A DNA stretch of 64,000 nt from Metopolophium dirhodum (GCF_019925205.1 NC_083562.1:27528001-27592000), one strand, 5' to 3'. Shown: positions 43,272-54,985, counted from the first letter of the stretch. A program made the numbers and translations. The notes: generated by a model from the letters alone, not told the origin.

Positions 43272-43740
43272 CTATACTATTATATAAAGAGGAGTTGTTA
43301 GTTACCGTTGTTGAGTGTAATCTCTGGAACTACTGAAACGATTTCGAAAATTCTTCCACCAATAGAAAGCCACATTATTTGTTTGTGTCATAGACTAATT
43401 TAAAAAGGGAATTGATCACTCCTGGTAGGTTGTCAAACAGAAATTTTGTGAGATTTACGATAGAAATTGTTGTTTATTAATGGTTGCTATGGGTTATAGG
43501 AGTTGAGAATAATACTGTTTTATTATTATTATTTATTATTACGTAACAGGTCATTATTTATAATAATTGATAACTCCTTTGTTTATTTAGTTAGAGAATC
43601 GATAAAATGCCATAAACCTTCTCCGCAATGAGCTCTTCAATTTATAAAAAATCATAACGGTCGGTTCAGTAGTTTCCGAGAACATAGGCCTCAAATGTTT
43701 TCATTTTCACATTTATATTTAAAGATATTACCAACGAATA
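43272..43740. mobile_element. Fragment of an unclassified interspersed repeat
   Basis: Directly abuts the palindrome. It has blocks that I associate with widespread arthropod repeats: TATATAAAGAGGAGTTGTTA, GGAACTACTGAAACGATTT, TTCTTCCACCAATAGAAAGC and CATAAACCTTCTCCGCAATG. The GGAGAAGGTTTAT in the spacer of the neighbouring palindrome is the inverted form of the last block, so the two are related modules. The transposon class is not determined and no open frame remains. Confidence 0.45.
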
Positions 43741-44755
43741 TAATGAAACTTGGCAGGATTACTAACACATAAGGAAAATCTAGAATTTAATTAATATTAA
43801 AAAGTAAATATAAACCTATCACTTATTGCATTATCAGTTATCATCAGTTGCGTCAAACTGTGTAATCAAGCCGGATTAAGGGGGGAGGGGGGTCCAGGGG
43901 GGCCATGGCCCCCAGGCCTCAATAGTTAGAATTTATTTAGGGGCCTCAGATTTGTCCATTACTTTTTTCGTTATAGGCTATAACACTGCATTAATCACCT
44001 AAAACAAAAATCGATGATTATTTAGCAAGGAAAAAAAGCTTGTAAATTTAAATTTATAATTAAAATGATACATTATTCATTATTTATTGCTATGTACCTC
44101 CTAATATCTATATATATTTATTATAACATAACATTTATACATAACACTATGTACCTTAAGGTAGGTACATCATGGAACACGGACTAAGATATAATATATA
44201 CTTAGGTACTCATCTACATGGGTATTATTCAGTTATAACTTATAGTCGACCACTAAAATATAGGTAGGTAGGTAATATAGGTAACCTACTTATATCTTTA
44301 ATCTTGGTCCATTGTTATTACTTTATAAGCTATAAACAATTTTTTAGGAACTTAACTAAATACCAGCTATATGTCTGGTTTTACATCCACAATTCATTAA
44401 AATGTATAGGCATGATTATTTATAGTAACATGTCTTCCCATTGAAACTTCCTGTGTTTGTAATTTTAGATGAACAATAAAAAGTATTAGTATACGTTATA
44501 ACTTATAAGTATTAACATAATATTTAAATACAATATTTATAGAAACACCACTTTTTTATTAGTTTATTTAGGTAATAGGTACTCGTATAAGTAGCTAAAT
44601 TAAATAGTCAACTATTGGTTATGATTTTATTAGGTTTTGGTCAGGTTTCATTATAAGTATTTTGTTTTATATGGATTATAGGTTCAATAATTATTATACT
44701 TTCAATTATGGTTAGTTGTTACTTGACACTTGGTAGGTAGTTGTTACTATACCTA
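43741..44755. other. AT-rich DNA with a G/C-run repeat fragment
   Basis: No gene. Around 43,868-43,960 the sequence GCCGGATTAAGGGGGGAGGG followed by GGGGCCATGGCCCCC looks like one end of a DNA transposon, but no matching far end or target duplication was found. The rest is AT-rich with TAGGTAGGTAGG-like motifs. Confidence 0.4.
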
Positions 44756-45080
44756 TAGCATGGGCCATGGACAGGCGCAATACTAATCATTTATCGTCTA
44801 CATCTGGCCCGCGTACCATTTTTCACTGGCCCATGCTACATTTTAATTTAGTCTATAAAAATATAAAATGTCAAGATTTTTCTGTATTTTATTTTATTAT
44901 TACGTAAATCGTAAAAGATATAAATTCTTATCTAGTATTGAACTATTAAATGTAAATAATATTATATTATTTATAGGGGCCGTATAGTTAGCATTTTTTT
45001 TTTGCTTTCTATGTTCGCGCTAGATTTTTGCACATTCAAAATTGGCCCTCTAGTAGCATTGAGTTGCCTATCCCTGATCT
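44756..45080. mobile_element. Decayed hAT-like element
   Basis: The right end, read in reverse, is CAGGGATAGGCAACTCAATG. The left side has the similar CATGGACAGGCGCAATACTA near 44,766. Inner blocks ATCTGGCCCGCGTACCA and ATTGGCCCTCTAGTAGC are of the kind seen in hAT elements. A 12-bp inverted pair, TAGCATGGGCCA (44756-44767) and TGGCCCATGCTA (44827-44838), sits at the left side. No 8-bp target duplication could be found, so limits are uncertain. Confidence 0.4.
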
Positions 45081-45793
45081 ATAAAATTAAAATATTAAAG
45101 ATGCTCAAACAGTAAGCAAAATTTTCAGGGCACAGGCTTATCCAAAATTGAAATGTGTAGGTATGAAATATTAATTAAAAACGATTAGGTACCTACCTAA
45201 TTATTAATATAATATTTTGTACATAATAATGTTCAGAAAAGTATTCTGTTCGTGATTAAAAATTAAAAATATAGTTTGTGATTTATAAATCAATAGTTTA
45301 AAATGGATTAACCAAATACCTGAGAAAACATAAGAAATATGAAAAAATAAGAAAAAAATTAAAATATAAAATATTATAATTGGATATAGTCATACATAAA
45401 ATAATATTATATAGGTATATAATTAAAAACAAAAGTTTTCGAAAATGTTACAACTGAATTGCTTTACTAAAATTGTATATAGGTTTAGGTACTGTACGTG
45501 CAGTTATAAAAATAATCTCGTATAATGTATACGAATGATATATACATAATAAATATAAAATATTATATGTTTGGTAACACATGTTGAAAATACATGAAAA
45601 CGAATTATTCAAGACAATGTTTGTGCTAAATACTAGTGTAGTAAAGTACTATAATCATGGGATTTAGAGTGTTAAGCACCTTGAGCTACGCTACAATATG
45701 CGCCTGTGGACTTACAAGCCCTTATTATGTCAGGTTTTTATAAGGGAAAATGTATATTGTATCATATGTACAATGTATCTAAAACCTTTATAC

Positions 45794-46676
45794 CAGGGGT
45801 GATCAAACCGCGGCTGGAGTCTTATCGTATAAGACGCCAAACATTCTTACTATTAGTAATATTATGCCATATACAATATTTAATCTGAAATGACTGCACG
45901 TTTTTATATTGTTTCAAATTTTACACATTTTATTAAATTTGATATCTTATTTTATTTACGATTATTGAGAATCTTTTTATCCCTGTTGGCTGTTCAGATT
46001 CCGAGTGGAGAGATAAATGTATTGACTTTACAATGACTTGTGTGTGTCTTTTTTATTTTTTAAATTTGTTTGTGTCTATGTAAACGATAAGTAGTCAGGG
46101 GCGGCTCCAGGGAGGGGACCCTAGGGGCTGCGCTCCCCAAGCTGTATTTCTAAAAAAATGTATCGTTAAAAACAAAATTACAAAAAAAGTCATCGAAATT
46201 TTCTGAAAATTATGATTTGTCCCTCCCCTAACCATGTCTCTGGAGCCGCCCCCGTAAGTAGTCGATATAATGCTTAAATGTTCAACTACAGTATCTTTTC
46301 CAATGTAAAAGTGAATCCTAATTGGTACATTTGGGAGGTCAACATTTAAAATTCCCAGTAGTTTTCCGAATCGCTAGGAAAAGCGGGAGTTTTTACGCAA
46401 TAACGGGTTTTCAACAACATCGATTTTAGTTTTTGTTGTAACTTTAAAAAAAAAATAATAACAATATAAATATAATATAAAATATCCTAGTCTGACAAAC
46501 CGTCACCACTCAGAAACGTTTTTCGTATACAATGATATTATATCGTTAAATTTAACACCATCCATTACAGGGACCCACTTGAAACCCACTGTACAGCAAC
46601 AGCAAAGCGTCACCCACTTGCCCGCTTTTTCATTATACTATGCGGCTCGTGACTCACTAATCGCCGGTCACCCCTG
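45794..46676. mobile_element. Decayed hAT element with a nested MITE
   Basis: The left end CAGGGGTGATCAAACCGCGG and the right end (reverse-complemented CAGGGGTGACCGGCGATTAG) share the CAGGGGTGAYC start typical of hAT transposons. Flanking octamers CTTTATAC and TTATATAG agree at 5 of 8 positions and fit the T-at-2, A-at-7 pattern of hAT targets, so this is plausibly an eroded 8-bp duplication. No transposase frame remains. A second element (46096-46254) has inserted inside it, so this insertion is the older of the two. Confidence 0.55.
46096..46254. mobile_element. hAT-type MITE with exact 8-bp target duplication
   Basis: A 159-bp unit with 15-bp terminal inverted repeats, CAGGGGCGGCTCCAG on the left and CGGGGGCGGCTCCAG (reverse-complemented) on the right, differing at one base. 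It is flanked by identical octamers TAAGTAGT at 46088-46095 and 46255-46262. Eight-base duplications and a CAG-type start are hAT hallmarks. The inside is AT-rich and non-coding, so it relied on a transposase made elsewhere. Confidence 0.85.
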
Positions 46677-46839
46677 TTATATAGCCATATTATATGAACA
46701 GTGTGTTCGATGACAAAGGAATCTCTAAATATTTCAAACACATGATCCGCAATTACATTCAGGTTTATATAACTGCATTAAGAGTTTAATGTTACTCTTA
46801 TTTTTAATATAGTTTTCCACAGCCTCTACAAGGCAAAAC

Positions 46840-47275
46840 AAATTTGAAATTTGAATTAAATTATTTTTTTTTAAACGTTGACTTATATTTTAAGATTTTT
46901 TCTAGGTAGGTAACTCAAAAGTTTACTTATTGAGAATTGGATTAAGTTTCGATTTATGCATGTTGATTTATACTTATCGTATTTTTTAAAAAAAATTTTT
47001 ACAATTTTACCAAGTTCCGTGTGATTTTGTACTTAACAGTTAAGACACCACACCTAGGTTTAAAAAAAAAATCATACGAAATCACGTGGAACTATGTAAA
47101 ATTGTAGGTGAACGATTAAAAATATGATAAATACATCATGCATCAATCGAAACTTAAGTTAACTAGAGTGAATAGTCTAAATAAATCAATTTTTAAACTA
47201 GGAAAAAACTCTATAGGTAATTAATCAATTTCAAAAAAATAATGTAATTTAAATTTTAACTAAAAAATTGGGGTG
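46840..47275. mobile_element. Hairpin element (long inverted repeat)
   Basis: Left-arm blocks TTAAGTTTCGATTTATGCAT, ACAATTTTACCAAGTTCC and GTGTGATTTTGTA recur inverted on the right as TTAAGTTTCGATTGATGCAT, ACAATTTTACATAGTTCC and CGTGATTTCGTA. A weaker match continues outward through TTTTTTCTAG. Arms are roughly 200 bp with the centre near 47,055. The outer limits are soft and no target duplication was identified. Likely a MITE unrelated to family A. Confidence 0.55.
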
Positions 47276-49658
47276 AAAACCAAAAAAAAAAACATGCGTA
47301 TAAAAATAGTTTTCAAAAAAAAAAATGAAATATTAATCCTTTATGCAGTAAAAAATTCCCGAATGAAATCCAGGGTCGTGCAATCGAAATATTATTAAAT
47401 ATGCTTTCCGAAATATGCTTTATTCGGCATAGTATTGCTTCTAAAGTGGGATTTAATAAAGTTAATTAAAATAACTACATTTTAGTTTTTGGGATATTAA
47501 AAAAAAAGGAGAGAAAATGTAAATTATGTTATTGCAAGCAAGTGTACTGTTTTAGGTTGCACTATTAATAAGAATAAGGCAGTGCGTATAAGATTATAAA
47601 TGAAATCGCCGCCGGTGCGTGGAATGGAATATTAAATAATTTATTACGTCTAGAATTAAATGGCAGGAGAACAGTTAAACCAATCTGCTCAAAAAAACAC
47701 ATTATATAGCTGCAGAAATACGTACGGCATACACAGTACATACAATAAGCACCGTTTCCAATTAAATTAAAAATAACGTTGGAATCAGGCCATTTACGAG
47801 ACGTGTGTACATGTAATGGGTATGCTTAGCATATTTAGAGCTTAATGATTTAGGTACACGAATATTCTAATGAGACATTTCAATTCTATGCAACTGTATA
47901 GAAAATGCAAGAATATGATTTTACGCCTCAGAGTACGAAATTGTGTAGCTATGCGTAAACGTTTCATTATTATAGTGTCTCGTAAATTCGTGCCAATGAT
48001 AATATTAATATGCTACCGGTATGATCGCCTTTTGATTATTATCAGAGTGATTTTTTAACGATACCTATGCTCATCCTACTGGTTAAATCGTGCATTTGTT
48101 CAAATTCTGGTTTTTTAAATTCGTAATAAAAGATCATTATATTAATTTGAAAATCGTAGATTTAAGAACTGTCCTGCATGGTGTTTTTTTTGTTTTACAA
48201 ATGTGAACATATCTGTGACTGTACATTTTTAAGCAGGTGGGTTTTTTGAAAATTATCTCATATGAAAAACTACATGTTGTGTAGCCACAAACATTACCTT
48301 AGAATCCATGAAATATCTTAATATTTTTAAATATACTATTTCAGTAGGTATATATTATATATTTTGCGGAAGCAATACGATGCTTTTGTATCCCGGGGCG
48401 TCGTCAGTTCAAAAACGAAAATATAAAAACACATATTTGGGTCAGACGTCAGTACACATTACACATTTACACATGACAGAAGTGAATACAATGAATATTT
48501 AACGTTGATTGAAATTAAAATATTTTACATAAATATATAATAATGAACGTATATAATATGCATAATACTATATCTACTATAAATAAAAACAATAATAATA
48601 ATTTAATTTACGTTTAATGCTTAGTGACGACCCGCTTTCATCTATGAAGTATTTACTTCAAAAAAAAAAGGTATGTATAAATAAAATATATACCTAATAA
48701 TTTGAATAAATGCTGTACCTACTGTTTTATTATTTAAGCATAAAAATGGGTCGTGAGCGCATTAGAACGGTTAAAATATCAAACTATTGATGTATAAATA
48801 ATATTATATGTAAGTACATCATTATATAAATCATAATATAATATACATGCACATAAATGTGGATAATGCGATATTTCTATCAATTTTTATAGGACACATC
48901 CTCCTTGCAATACGCGCATATTAGTGTGCCGCAGTGTAAATCGTAAAATTACGGAAACTGTAGATAATAGTATTAGTAATGATACTCATGACAAACACAT
49001 AATATGCTCATTTATAAAAAACAAGTGCCATGACAACGTATTATAATGTGAACGCCACCATTTTATAATAAATATAATATATAGAAAACGATAATAAATA
49101 TATGCGCGTGCGTGCATGCGTCCGCGCGTGTTTTCTTCGTAAACGAGAGTTTTCCGAACTTATTAGAGTTGACAAAGCTTTAGAAACTATGTCACCAGGA
49201 TAAATACAACTATGTTATACTTAGGCACCTCTATAACATTACACACTCGTCTTCTCTTCACCGAAAACCTATGTAAACGTAACTACGGCAGGACGTATAT
49301 AATATAATAATATGTGAGCACATCACTGCAAGGCCATCCCTGGACTACCTTATCCTCCACCTAGCTATTCTATAGTAATTCTAAAAATAAATTGAAACTA
49401 TCCATAAAAATACGTAATTTTACCGTAGAATAAATGAATAAATTGCGACATTCAAATATTTGTGGATCGAAGACGCTTTTAGAACATATTATTATTAATA
49501 CTTAGTATGTAAAATGTACCTATATATAATGTATATATAAATAACATACCTAATTATTTTTTTTTTTATTTATTTGAATTTTCAATTTTGTTCCCAATTC
49601 CCGTATGCAAAGTCAAGAGTAGTTTCACTCAAAAATCTATAATCTTATATTATATTAT
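47276..49658. other. AT-rich non-coding DNA, no gene seen
   Basis: Runs of A near 47,290-47,330 and 48,660, a CG/TG alternating patch near 49,105-49,130, and short frames without similarity. No gene or bounded repeat is supportable. Confidence 0.55.
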
Positions 49659-50117
49659 ACTAGCTGATCCCACGCACTTTGTTGTCCGTAAAAAATGACG
49701 ACTCTTAAACAAATTGTGATTGTTTAACTACTTTTGGGTGCGCACATATGGTTACTCGCTACAGTAAGATGTGCAACTCAGCTACCTTGGAAGGCAATGT
49801 GCGAAAATTCGATTTGATGCATACTTGTACCTAATCTGCAAGAATAACCAATGGCCACCAATAATAAATAAATACTAATTTCTACTAATTATTTCCCCTA
49901 TAACCAATAGCAATCATTTAAAAACAACTGCAATTTCCGTCGTTCATTTCAAAATCCCTGTTTAAGGACCTCCCCGGGTTGGGCATACCGGGTCCAATTG
50001 TGAATCTAAACCATTCAAGGACCCACTCAATCACACACAAAAACATTCATCGAAATCGGTGCAGCCGTTTAGGAGGAGTATGAATACTTACACACGGAAA
50101 TAAATATATATTAAGAT
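49659..50117 (+). mobile_element. Interspersed repeat related to the palindrome ends
   Basis: Begins ACTAGCTGATCCCACGCACT followed by TTGTTGTCCGT, a match to the first bases of the 42127 palindrome arms (ACTAGCTGATCCCG..GCACTTCGTTGCCCGT). It closes with AAATCGGTGCAGCCGTTTAG GAGGAGTATGAATAC and a tail, AAATAAATATATATTAAGAT. Repeats with this head and this 'AATCGGT.CAGCCGTT' tail are widespread in arthropod genomes as far as I recall, but I cannot assign the superfamily. No open frame. Confidence 0.5.
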
Positions 50118-52199
50118 ATTATAATAAAAAGTGTTGTATATTGTATATTTGTATCTTTCACAAAATGTAATTGCTATGGTAATAAAATAAAACTATATTA
50201 TTGTTTAAAAAAAATTTTGAAAATTTTGTCTACCACCTCTTGTATTTTCAAATATTTTATGTACTTACCTACTTTAGTTATTAAATTTCAAGATGTGCGA
50301 AGACCCTCTTCACATCTCGAAAAACCTTGGATCACGGGGTGAATCCACAACTGGATGGAGGTTGATTAGAGAAGCAAGTGCGGGGCAGAGCCTCTATAGT
50401 TTATATGAAATAAATTTAGTATATAATATTACCAGGGTGATAATTTTATTATTAACAGAAAGCGACTAAATTCCACATGAAAAATAATAACACGCGTGTT
50501 GTTACTATAGGTACCAATATTAGTTTTCAAAAGACCGATTTAAATAATTTTTTTTTATTGTTAGAAAGTAGACAATGTCTTGAAATGTGGCTAAAAGCCC
50601 GATTTGTATTTTTTTTTTAATATAACCTGTCCTACCTACGTGTATTTAAGTCGTGATTTAAAAATGTGTTAAAATATGTTGTACAGGAATAAATCGTTCT
50701 AATTGGAAAAATTAATAGAAATCTGGAGTGTAGCTGACCTAAATTTCTCATATTCTCGGTAATCTAAATAAACAATATTTAAAAAAAATTGTCATTTTTA
50801 TATTTAGTAGGTACCTAATATATACTAATATATAGGTACCTACCTAGTCGCGACAATGAAACGTAATTTGTTGTATTTACGTTTGGTGTGTATATAATAT
50901 AATGGTATAATATACAGAAGTCGGCGGCGCGTGTGTGCACAATGTGTCAATGTACATATATATATATTATATACATTATATGCCACAAACGTAGTCGGTT
51001 GGTATATACGCTGTCAGGTCTTTCGGACAAATAATAAATCATTCGAAAAAGAATGGTAGCGACAAAAAAAAAACAAACTAAACTCGCGTTTAGAGCTTTT
51101 TTTTAAATATAATGACACGCCGCCGCGGGGAAATAGCGGACTAGCAGTTGCGCTTGATGGTCGGGTTGCGATATTAAATTTTTTCGAATGATTGAAGATC
51201 TCTGCATAGAATTTTGTAAATAGTATAGTGGCTCGGTCTGCACAGCACACCGCGGCACTATAATGATATTATTATATTATGAATATACGCGGACTATTGT
51301 ATAATATATTACCGGAATAATATTATTGTTGTCTTGTCGTCATCATCAGCTGCGGATTTGACTCGCCAGATATCTTAAAAAGAAATCTAGCTCCCTTCCG
51401 CACATAACAGAATATTATTGTATCGTCGTCATCATCCTTTTGCCGTTCGGGAGGATTGATCCTGGAAAACATTTTAATATATTATTTACATTAATTTTAT
51501 CATTCGTTACAAAAATATAAAATTAAATAATCTGTTGTTGGCGACTTATAAAAACTTTCCAAGTATTTTAATTATTGATTCCACAAATAAAAAAAATTGT
51601 AGGCATCGGGAAAAAATGTAACTATGCCACACGTGTATAGCAAAAAAATTGACCGTCCATTTTAAGTTTTCCCCCTTACAATGATTTTTATAATTACCTA
51701 ATTTTACTTTACGTAACTTACATTAAAGACGAGGAGAGGTGTAACGCTTTAAAATATCGAGAGAAATAAAATTATTTTTTGACAACCACTATGTTGTTTG
51801 TGAATCATGACCATAATTTGTTATTGAATTATTATAATAAATATTTTTACCGATTGTATTATGTGTGTAAGTAATACTAATGAGTAATAACTAATAAACG
51901 ACATTTATTTTGTCCAGGGTAATCAACTAATGAAAAATATTCGACATTAATATTATGTTTTTGTTTTACAAAAATGTACTATACAGTATAGGCAATAAAA
52001 CTGCAGATGTAACCGTGAAAAACAAAAAACAAACAAAAATAAAAATAGTGACCCACAGGCCACAATATGATATTAGTGTGGCTATTTATAGGTAACTGTT
52101 GAATTAATTTTAAGAACGGACACATTATATAATTGAACACTAAAGCAGCCATATGACGCCACACTCCATACATATACTTTTATGAAGGTTTTCCTCAAC
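50118..52199. other. AT-rich non-coding DNA with small GC patches
   Basis: Patches near 50,900-51,260 and 51,330-51,480 are richer in CpG, with a CCGCCGCGGGG stretch at about 51,120. ATCATTCGAAAAA near 51,037 recurs inverted near 51,180, a small hairpin pair with no other element features. No gene is supported. Confidence 0.5.
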
Positions 52200-52587
52200 T
52201 TAAGAGGACCCACATGTGTTGTCTCCGTCTTACAAACTCGTAACATACCAAATTTACGCTCTGAAATTCACGTTTTATGCCATTAGCTTAAAAATTAGAG
52301 TGAATCGATTTATTATGAAACTTGATGGACAGAACATTACCTGTGTATTAATGAAAGTTTTTTTACGATGGTAATTCATTTTTTAGTGAGTTATGCGTGT
52401 ATAATAAACGTAAATTAAAAATGCTCAAAAACACAAATAATCTTCTTACCATCAAGTTTTATAATAGGTCGATTCACTCTAATTTTTAAGCTACCGGCAT
52501 TAAACGTGAATTTCTGAGCGTACATTTGGTATAATGTTATGCGTTTGTAAGACGGAGACAACACATGCAGGTGTGGCGTCCTCTTAA
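52200..52587. mobile_element. Long-hairpin MITE, family A copy 3
   Basis: The ends are TTAAGAGGACCCACATGTGT and, reverse-complemented from the right, TTAAGAGGACGCCACACCTG. Both arms carry TGTTGTCTCCGTCTTACAAA, TTACGCTC, AAATTCACGTTT and TTAAAAATTAGAGTGAATCG in inverted order. Arms are about 170 bp with an AT-rich loop near 52,380-52,410. These blocks match the elements at 5178 and 8117 (GTCTCYGTCTTRYAA, TTAGAGTGAATTGACC), so the three are one family. TTAA is kept at both ends. Confidence 0.85.
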
Positions 52588-53960
52588 TAAGTATTCACCT
52601 AATGTATTTATTTTATTATTTTCTATGCATGAAAATTCAAATTTTTCAAAATATTTCTACTCATTTTGATACATGTATATTAATAGAAATTTTCATATTA
52701 TTAGTTTTTTTTTCTACAAATACCAATACATTTTTTAATTCCAAATCTAGACACTTATTGTAAAACAGATCATTACCCACTTGCCCATTTCTTTATACAT
52801 AGTATTAGTGCCGGGGGGCACTACCTTGTGACTTATTATACTTAAGATTATGAATATATATCCCCCCTCAATGAAAATTCCTATCTATGCCTCTGATCAG
52901 TAATGTATTTATTATTAAATAATATAAGCTTTATAATGCAGAATACACGTAAATGATTCAGTTTAAATGGTTAAGTATGGAAAGAATGCATGTTATGAAG
53001 ATTATGGAGACCACAACATTTGGATGGTTTTTCAGAATAGTATCATACAATTCATAATTAAAAAAAACACTATCAGCCAAACAGATACTTAATAAAAAAA
53101 TCTGATAATCATGACTCTTATGAAAACATTGTGAACTGGATGTGAGTACAGAGTAGGTAGTGAGTATGTTAATGCGACTGAGCATATTATGATACCAGTA
53201 TAACAATAATAAATTGTAAAAATAATATTTTCAGTTATTTTTAGATTTTTATTTAGAATAATACTGAAAATATTGAAGAATTAATAAATTATTAATACTA
53301 GGGATAAAAAAGTTAATATAATATAAAAGTATTGAGTAAGAATATTTAAGTGATTATAAAATAGAGGTTTTTGGGTTGGATAGAACTTTTTTTCACCAGG
53401 AAATTTTGTGTAACACTTCGTTTATCACCATAGAAACGCAAATAAAAAATTACTAAATAATAATAATTATACAAATAATGCTTTGTTTTTTTACCAAAGA
53501 CCTAACCAAGGTGAATTGTTTCAAAATGTTCTCATCAGAGACCACTCTTAAGTATAACAATAGAATCTATAATTCTTAATTCATTAAATTTACAACAGAA
53601 TGTTGCATATTACTAGATATTTTTCCATTGCACTAAACCCAAAAACATAACTATGATTACTCAATTTTACTTGCAGAGGAAAAATGTCTAGTAGCATGCT
53701 GCATATTGCACTTTTATTAAAATATGTATACCAGTTGACAAATGTCTTCTTATGATTATAAGTTATGCATACTTAGTTACAAACTATAAGCAATCAGTTT
53801 ACTTTTGTAAATCACAATTATAGGGTTACCGTGTTTAATTTTAAAATGTTTTAAACCACTATAATTTACTTGTATGTTTTAATTACAGGTTGTAGAAATG
53901 AATACAAAAATAATATCATAGGTACAAATGTATTATTAGATACATTACAAATCAAAAAAG
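52588..53960. other. AT-rich non-coding DNA upstream of the gene cluster
   Basis: No gene. A stretch near 52,810-52,895 with GGGGGGC and, in reverse, CAGAGGCATAGATAGG may be part of a DNA transposon, but only one end is recognisable. The right part probably includes the 3' UTR of the methyltransferase gene that follows on the minus strand. Confidence 0.5.
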
Positions 53961-54002
53961 TTGATTTAATATAGAGAATATAATTTTATGGTGACATAAA
54001 AA

Positions 54003-54926
54003 TCAGTCCAATGGTTGTTCAGTAGAGGTGACAACTTGGTCAATAGGTGTTTGGACAATACTCATGCCTTTTGTAGTTATCAATGGCTTTGATTTCTCAT
54101 ACGGTGGTGCAATTGGCCCCTGTACAGGATTTCTCTGCGTGTATTGTAGGCCGTCAATTTCTAAAGGGTAGGTCTTGTCAGCGTCAAAACCGCTTAAACT
54201 GCCACAAGCCACGAACGGCGTGATAACCCTATGTACATCCATCTCGTCCCAGGACTGCGAGTCGTTGGTCATCAGAGGGTTGGCCATAGTGGGCGTGTAG
54301 CCGTCGGGCAGCCGGAAATCTCGGCATACGACAAATGACTCGATGCTGGAGTTGCGCGAGCTGCAAGGCTTGGCGACAACTACATCACCGAAGAATATTT
54401 CAAGCTGGGAGATGAGCAGGGACGAGTCCTTGCCGCGGAATATCTTTCCGATGAACGTGCCACCGGTCTTGAGCAGGTAAGTGGTAATGTTCAAGGCAGC
54501 CAGCAGCAGCTGCGCCTGCACATACTCGTCTAGATCATGCAGCCCAGTGACGTCTGGCGCGCCATCAAACACGACCAGGTCCACCAACCGGCCACCATCA
54601 AACTGAGCGAGTATCTCGTTGGCGGTGCTCTCCTTGGTGATGTCACCCTTCAGCTGCACGACACCGGGAAGCGGGGCCATCGACTGCAGGTCGACCGCGA
54701 CGATCTTCACGTCATCCTTGTCGTCGCTGTCCGAGTACAGCGCCTTGCTCAGCACCTGGCTCCAGCTTCCTGGGGCCGCGCACAGGTCCACCACCCGCTT
54801 GACGCCATCCAGCACCTTGAACTGGCTATTGATTTGGATCAGCTTGAACGCGCTCCGAGCCCGCCAGCCCTGTTCCTTGGCCAGCCGGTAGTATATGTCA
54901 CGCTTATCTTTGGACGACTTGCCCAT
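54003..54926 (-). CDS. FTSJ1: FTSJ1/Trm7-type tRNA 2'-O-ribose methyltransferase
   Basis: Transfers a methyl group from SAM to the 2'-OH of a ribose in the tRNA anticodon loop (position 32 or 34 in the Trm7 family, with a partner protein). The 307-residue product begins MGKSSKDKRDIYYRLAKEQG, the family's usual start. The SAM-binding motif DLCAAPGSWSQ is at 47-57. The presumed catalytic tetrad is K28, D121 (in DGAPDVTG), K161 (GKIFRGK) and E196 (SRNSSIESF). Length fits the family (human FTSJ1 about 330). The frame stays open 30 codons upstream, but with no ATG, so this ATG is the start. There is no intron in the coding part. The 5' two thirds are strikingly GC-rich against AT-rich flanks; the last 70 codons are not. 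An acceptor-like TTTTAG precedes 54985. Possible poly(A) signal ATTAAA lies at 53970-53965. Insects often have two Trm7 paralogues; which one this is cannot be told. Confidence 0.95.
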   Translation of the reverse strand: MGKSSKDKRDIYYRLAKEQGWRARSAFKLIQINSQFKVLDGVKRVVDLCAAPGSWSQVLSKALYSDSDDKDDVKIVAVDLQSMAPLPGVVQLKGDITKESTANEILAQFDGGRLVDLVVFDGAPDVTGLHDLDEYVQAQLLLAALNITTYLLKTGGTFIGKIFRGKDSSLLISQLEIFFGDVVVAKPCSSRNSSIESFVVCRDFRLPDGYTPTMANPLMTNDSQSWDEMDVHRVITPFVACGSLSGFDADKTYPLEIDGLQYTQRNPVQGPIAPPYEKSKPLITTKGMSIVQTPIDQVVTSTEQPLD

Positions 54927-54985
54927 TTTACCTGGGGCTGGTCGCTGGTGAGTGGCGAGTCGTGTCGATTCGGCGGCGTAGATGT
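54927..54985 (-). other. Probable 5' UTR exon segment of the FTSJ1 gene
   Basis: GC-rich sequence begins abruptly at 54985, directly after TTTGATTTTAG on the minus strand. That is a good branch/acceptor context. It suggests a 5' UTR intron ending here, with the upstream non-coding exon not located. A second possible acceptor, CCCCAG, lies six bases before the ATG. Transcript data would decide. Confidence 0.4.

Noticed and set aside
52740..52900. Transposon-like end CAGAGGCATAGATAGG (reverse)
   Set aside because: No matching second end or target duplication could be established.
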